13,645 bases of DNA, taken from contig JAOUFX010000021.1 of the NCBI GenBank assembly GCA_029857975.1, positions 1 to 13,645 of the forward strand, read 5' to 3'. The position numbers and the translations under genes were made by a program. Positions within the stretch are counted from its first letter, which is position 1. The number at the start of each line of letters is the position of its first letter. The notes below the pieces were generated by a model that did not search any database, was not told where the DNA came from, and worked only from the letters and a program-made list of their open reading frames with translations. Below, piece by piece: positions 12,617-13,645 of this stretch. The stretch comes from Deltaproteobacteria bacterium (lineage in GTDB: Bacteria > Desulfobacterota > SM23-61).

Positions 12617-13645
12617 TCATTTCTTCATCCCGAAAAGTTCCAGATACTTTCCGTAGCCATCTTTCTCCAGGTCCTCTTTAGGAATGAACCTCATGGCTGC
12701 GGAATTCATGCAGTAGCGAAGCCCCGTCGGCGGGGGCCCGTCATCGAAAACATGGCCCAGGTGAGAATCACCATGTTTGCTCCTGACCTCGGTGCGCGTC
12801 ATGAAAAGGCGATGATCCTTCTTCTCCACGATATTCTCCAGCGCAAGAGGCTTGGTGAAGCTCGGCCATCCGGTCCCGGACTCATATTTATCCTTGGAGC
12901 TGAACAAAGGTTCTCCGGAAACGATGTCGACGTAAATTCCTTCCCGGTGGTTGTTCCAGTATTCATTCCGGAAAGGAGGTTCGGTCCCCTCTTTTTGAGT
13001 CACTTCATATTGCAGGGGCGTTAGTTTTTTCCTTAGGGTGGCGTCATCCGGTTTTTTATACGCCTGCTCATTTCCTGTTTTTGCGGATTCTGCCTCTCTC
13101 CCCCATACCTTATCCAAGAACTGGTCGCGGCCGGACGCATAGCGGTAGTACTTGTACCGGAGGGGGTTTTTCTTGTAATAATCCTGGTGATAGTCCTCCG
13201 CTTCATAGAACTTCTTGAACGGGATAATCTCCGTCACGATGGGCTTGTCAAACTTCCCCGATTTGTTCAGCTCTTCCTTAGATTTCTCCGCCAGACGTTT
13301 TTGTTCTTCGTTGGGGTAGAAAATGACGCTTCGGTACTGCGAGCCCCGATCCACAAACTGGCCGCCGGGGTCAGTGGGGTTGATATGCCGCCAGAACCAA
13401 TTCAATAATTCTTCGTAGGTGATTTTGGCAGGGTCATAATAGACCTGAACGGCCTCGACATGCCCGGTCGTCCCGGAGGAAACTTCCTTGTAAGTCGGGT
13501 TTTCTTTATGCCCGCCCGTATAGCCGGAAACTGCTTTCACGACCCCCGGCACTTTTTCAAAGTCCGCCTCGGTGCACCAGAAACAGCCGCCGGCAAAGGT
13601 GGCGGTTTCTGTTTTATCGGGCAGGAAGGCCCGCGTCGTATCCCC
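12617..13645 (-). CDS. msrAB: Bifunctional methionine sulfoxide reductase MsrA-MsrB (5' end outside the window)
   Basis: The frame stays open to the right edge of the window, so the first codons are missing; 342 residues are visible. An apparent start at 13552 is only an internal GTG, because the MsrA active site [14 protein letters not shown] lies upstream of it (visible residues 19-32, catalytic C21). The MsrA domain runs to about residue 170, with [33 protein letters not shown] and AEDYHQDYY. The MsrB domain (about 205-325) has [35 protein letters not shown] and the catalytic Cys in [11 protein letters not shown] (C312). The zinc-binding Cys pairs of many MsrB proteins are absent. Together the two domains reduce both the S and R epimers of methionine sulfoxide. 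A signal peptide may lie beyond the edge. It is upstream of the molybdoenzyme, and the two probably form one operon. Confidence 0.93.
   Translation of the reverse strand, partial: GDTTRAFLPDKTETATFAGGCFWCTEADFEKVPGVVKAVSGYTGGHKENPTYKEVSSGTTGHVEAVQVYYDPAKITYEELLNWFWRHINPTDPGGQFVDRGSQYRSVIFYPNEEQKRLAEKSKEELNKSGKFDKPIVTEIIPFKKFYEAEDYHQDYYKKNPLRYKYYRYASGRDQFLDKVWGREAESAKTGNEQAYKKPDDATLRKKLTPLQYEVTQKEGTEPPFRNEYWNNHREGIYVDIVSGEPLFSSKDKYESGTGWPSFTKPLALENIVEKKDHRLFMTRTEVRSKHGDSHLGHVFDDGPPPTGLRYCMNSAAMRFIPKEDLEKDGYGKYLELFGMKK

Noticed and set aside
13409..13552. msrAB starting at 13552 inside the window
   Set aside because: The codon is an internal GTG; the essential GCFWC motif lies upstream and the frame continues to the window edge.

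Overview
The window looks like a piece of chromosome from an anaerobic or microaerophilic Gram-negative bacterium. My best guess is a deltaproteobacterium (Desulfobacterota, Syntrophales-like). The grounds are roughly balanced base composition, closely packed genes, several families of short intergenic repeats, a Tat-exported molybdoenzyme, a near-consensus FNR-type box and a selenodomain-type radical SAM protein. No rRNA, tRNA, CRISPR array or intact transposase gene was seen. The organism assignment is inference, not demonstrated.

Left part (1-2070). A back-to-back promoter pair opens the window: one promoter serves a gene beyond the left edge, the other a membrane-anchored DUF218 (SanA/ElyC/YdcF) protein. 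A divergent two-domain lipoate-protein-ligase-like protein follows. The two genes are separated by a 60-bp palindromic repeat.

Central part (2110-8933, all on the minus strand). Read in transcription order, this is transketolase, long-type transaldolase, short-form 6-phosphogluconate dehydrogenase, an ArsS-like radical SAM protein with a Cys-rich C-terminal tail, and a single-chain fusion of the two sugar/nucleotidyl transferases that usually accompany it (TIGR04282 + TIGR04283 types). Pentose-phosphate enzymes therefore sit directly upstream of a radical SAM/glycosyltransferase module of the kind linked to arsenosugar-type products. Nearly every junction carries a short repeat, and two of the repeats touch the stop codons of the preceding genes.

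Right part (9090-13645, genes on the minus strand). First come an exported NlpC/P60-like (DUF1460-like) cysteine hydrolase, a 157-bp element with 11-bp terminal inverted repeats, and a VOC (glyoxalase-fold) protein with an FNR-type promoter. A 675-bp gap contains that promoter and one decayed gene remnant. A KdgF-like cupin with its own sigma70 promoter follows. Last is a probable oxidative-damage repair operon: methionine sulfoxide reductase MsrAB (its 5' end is cut off by the window edge), then a short Tat-exported sulfite-oxidase-fold molybdoenzyme, closed by a strong intrinsic terminator.

The two points most worth following are the joining of a pentose-phosphate block to the radical SAM/fused-transferase block, and the MsrAB-plus-molybdoenzyme pair, which may be an MsrP-like periplasmic methionine repair arrangement.
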